5,484 nucleotides of DNA from [Eubacterium] saphenum (GTDB lineage: Bacteria; Bacillota; Clostridia; Oscillospirales; Ruminococcaceae), in the NCBI GenBank assembly GCA_004555635.1, contig SFHN01000097.1:1-5484 (forward strand). The letters are read 5' to 3'. The notes under the pieces were generated by a model. It was not told where the DNA came from. It did not search any database and saw only the letters and a program-made list of their open reading frames with translations. Shown here piece after piece: positions 4,881 to 5,484 of the stretch. A program made the translations under genes and the position numbers. Every line of letters begins with the position of its first letter. Position 1 is the stretch's first letter.

Positions 4881-5484
4881 GCGCAGACTTGCTGCTTTTT
4901 TCCTTGTGCTGGCAATAATCTGTTACGGCGCTGTCGGCGTTATTACGGGATATATTCCCGCGAACGGGTATCTAAACGATATGACGGGACCGCGCTCAAT
5001 GCTTACAACGTCCGTGCGCGACCACAATGCGTACAGACAGCGTGTCAGAGATATAGAATTACTGCTTTCATCGCAGGATTTTTCTTCTCCGACAAATGCT
5101 CAGCGTTTTATAGATTCGGTGGATTTTTATTTGGAACTTACTTTTCGCAATGGCAGCAATCTTGATACATTTGTTATCGAAAACAACATTACCCCCGAGG
5201 ATATTACGCTTTATAAAGCGGCTGTAACATTAAACAGCGGGAATACCGGTTGGCAGTTTATTTACCCAACCAACGTCAAATGCAACTCCAACATGCCGCT
5301 TATTTCGATAACCTACGGAATGGCGCAGTCGGAATACTCGGAAATATCAAGCATGATTGATATTCAGCGCTGGAATATGTGGGTTATGTTTGTTGCAGAT
5401 GTTGTGCTGATTATCGCGGGCGTTGTTTTCTCGCTGCTGTACATAGAAAGAACTTCTGCAGCATTCCGCGACGCGGAAGCTTTG
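4855..5484 (+). CDS. Partial membrane protein, probable cognate sensor histidine kinase (N-terminal 210 aa)
   Basis: The frame is open to the window edge, so only the first 210 residues are visible. The start is TTG 4855, the only plausible start after an in-frame TGA at 4837-4839. AAGGTGG (4839-4845) lies 9 nt upstream, and the gene overlaps the response-regulator end by 26 nt. A basic cytoplasmic N-terminus (KSKNSKRR, 4-11) is followed by a first membrane helix (about 12-32). An extracytoplasmic region of about 140 residues comes next (33-173), then a second helix (about 174-197, from MWVMFVADVVLIIAG to LLYI). The chain then enters the cytoplasm with ERTSAAFRDAEAL. The usual HAMP R-x-I-x-x-P-L pattern is not seen right after the second helix, so the linker may lead directly to the phospho-acceptor helix. 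The kinase role is inferred from topology and from overlap with the regulator; no H-box, N-box or G-box is within the window. I do not recognise the extracellular domain. Confidence 0.8.
   Translation, partial: MDTKSKNSKRRLAAFFLVLAIICYGAVGVITGYIPANGYLNDMTGPRSMLTTSVRDHNAYRQRVRDIELLLSSQDFSSPTNAQRFIDSVDFYLELTFRNGSNLDTFVIENNITPEDITLYKAAVTLNSGNTGWQFIYPTNVKCNSNMPLISITYGMAQSEYSEISSMIDIQRWNMWVMFVADVVLIIAGVVFSLLYIERTSAAFRDAEAL

Overview
The window reads as ordinary chromosomal DNA of a Gram-positive, low-to-mid GC anaerobe, most likely class Clostridia (Oscillospiraceae/Ruminococcaceae-like). This is inferred from strong AGGAGG-type ribosome binding sites, frequent TTG/GTG starts, a lipobox-type lipoprotein instead of a free periplasmic protein, a PdaA-type deacetylase and a VanR-like response regulator. 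Base composition is roughly half GC within genes and clearly AT-rich in the one regulatory intergenic region. No rRNA, tRNA, CRISPR array, IS element or phage gene is visible.

Left block (58-3256, + strand): a good sigma-A-like promoter (TTGACC, 17 nt, extended -10 TGA-TAAAAT) precedes three tightly packed genes. These are a DusB-family tRNA dihydrouridine synthase, a DUF815-type AAA+ ATPase whose ATG overlaps the dus stop (TAATG), and a BtuF/FhuD-like substrate-binding lipoprotein starting 11 nt after the ATPase stop. A perfect 10-bp stem-loop closes the block. The three products (RNA modification, unknown ATPase, metallo-organic ligand capture at the cell surface) share no obvious pathway. 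The lipoprotein has no permease or ATPase gene beside it in this window.

Middle (3291-4049, - strand): a PdaA-type polysaccharide deacetylase converges on the lipoprotein gene. It probably acts on cell-wall peptidoglycan outside the membrane.

Right block (4050-5484): a 126-bp AT-rich divergent region separates pdaA from a two-component system. It carries a 15-bp palindrome, an 11-bp-period tandem direct repeat containing GTAAGAA twice, and a promoter for the regulator. The repeat is the kind of site bound by OmpR/PhoB/VanR-type dimers, so the regulator may control itself and possibly pdaA. The response regulator (GTG start) overlaps by 26 nt the start (TTG) of a membrane-anchored protein that runs off the window end. 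Its topology and position make it the probable cognate sensor histidine kinase, although the catalytic part is not in the window.

I see no convincing undescribed system. The points most worth checking are the pdaA/two-component divergent control region, the dus-DUF815-lipoprotein operon, and the truncated kinase with an unrecognised extracellular domain. Bases 1-57 hold no gene I can call: the + strand may carry the last few codons of an upstream gene and the - strand has a very short open frame, but neither can be supported.
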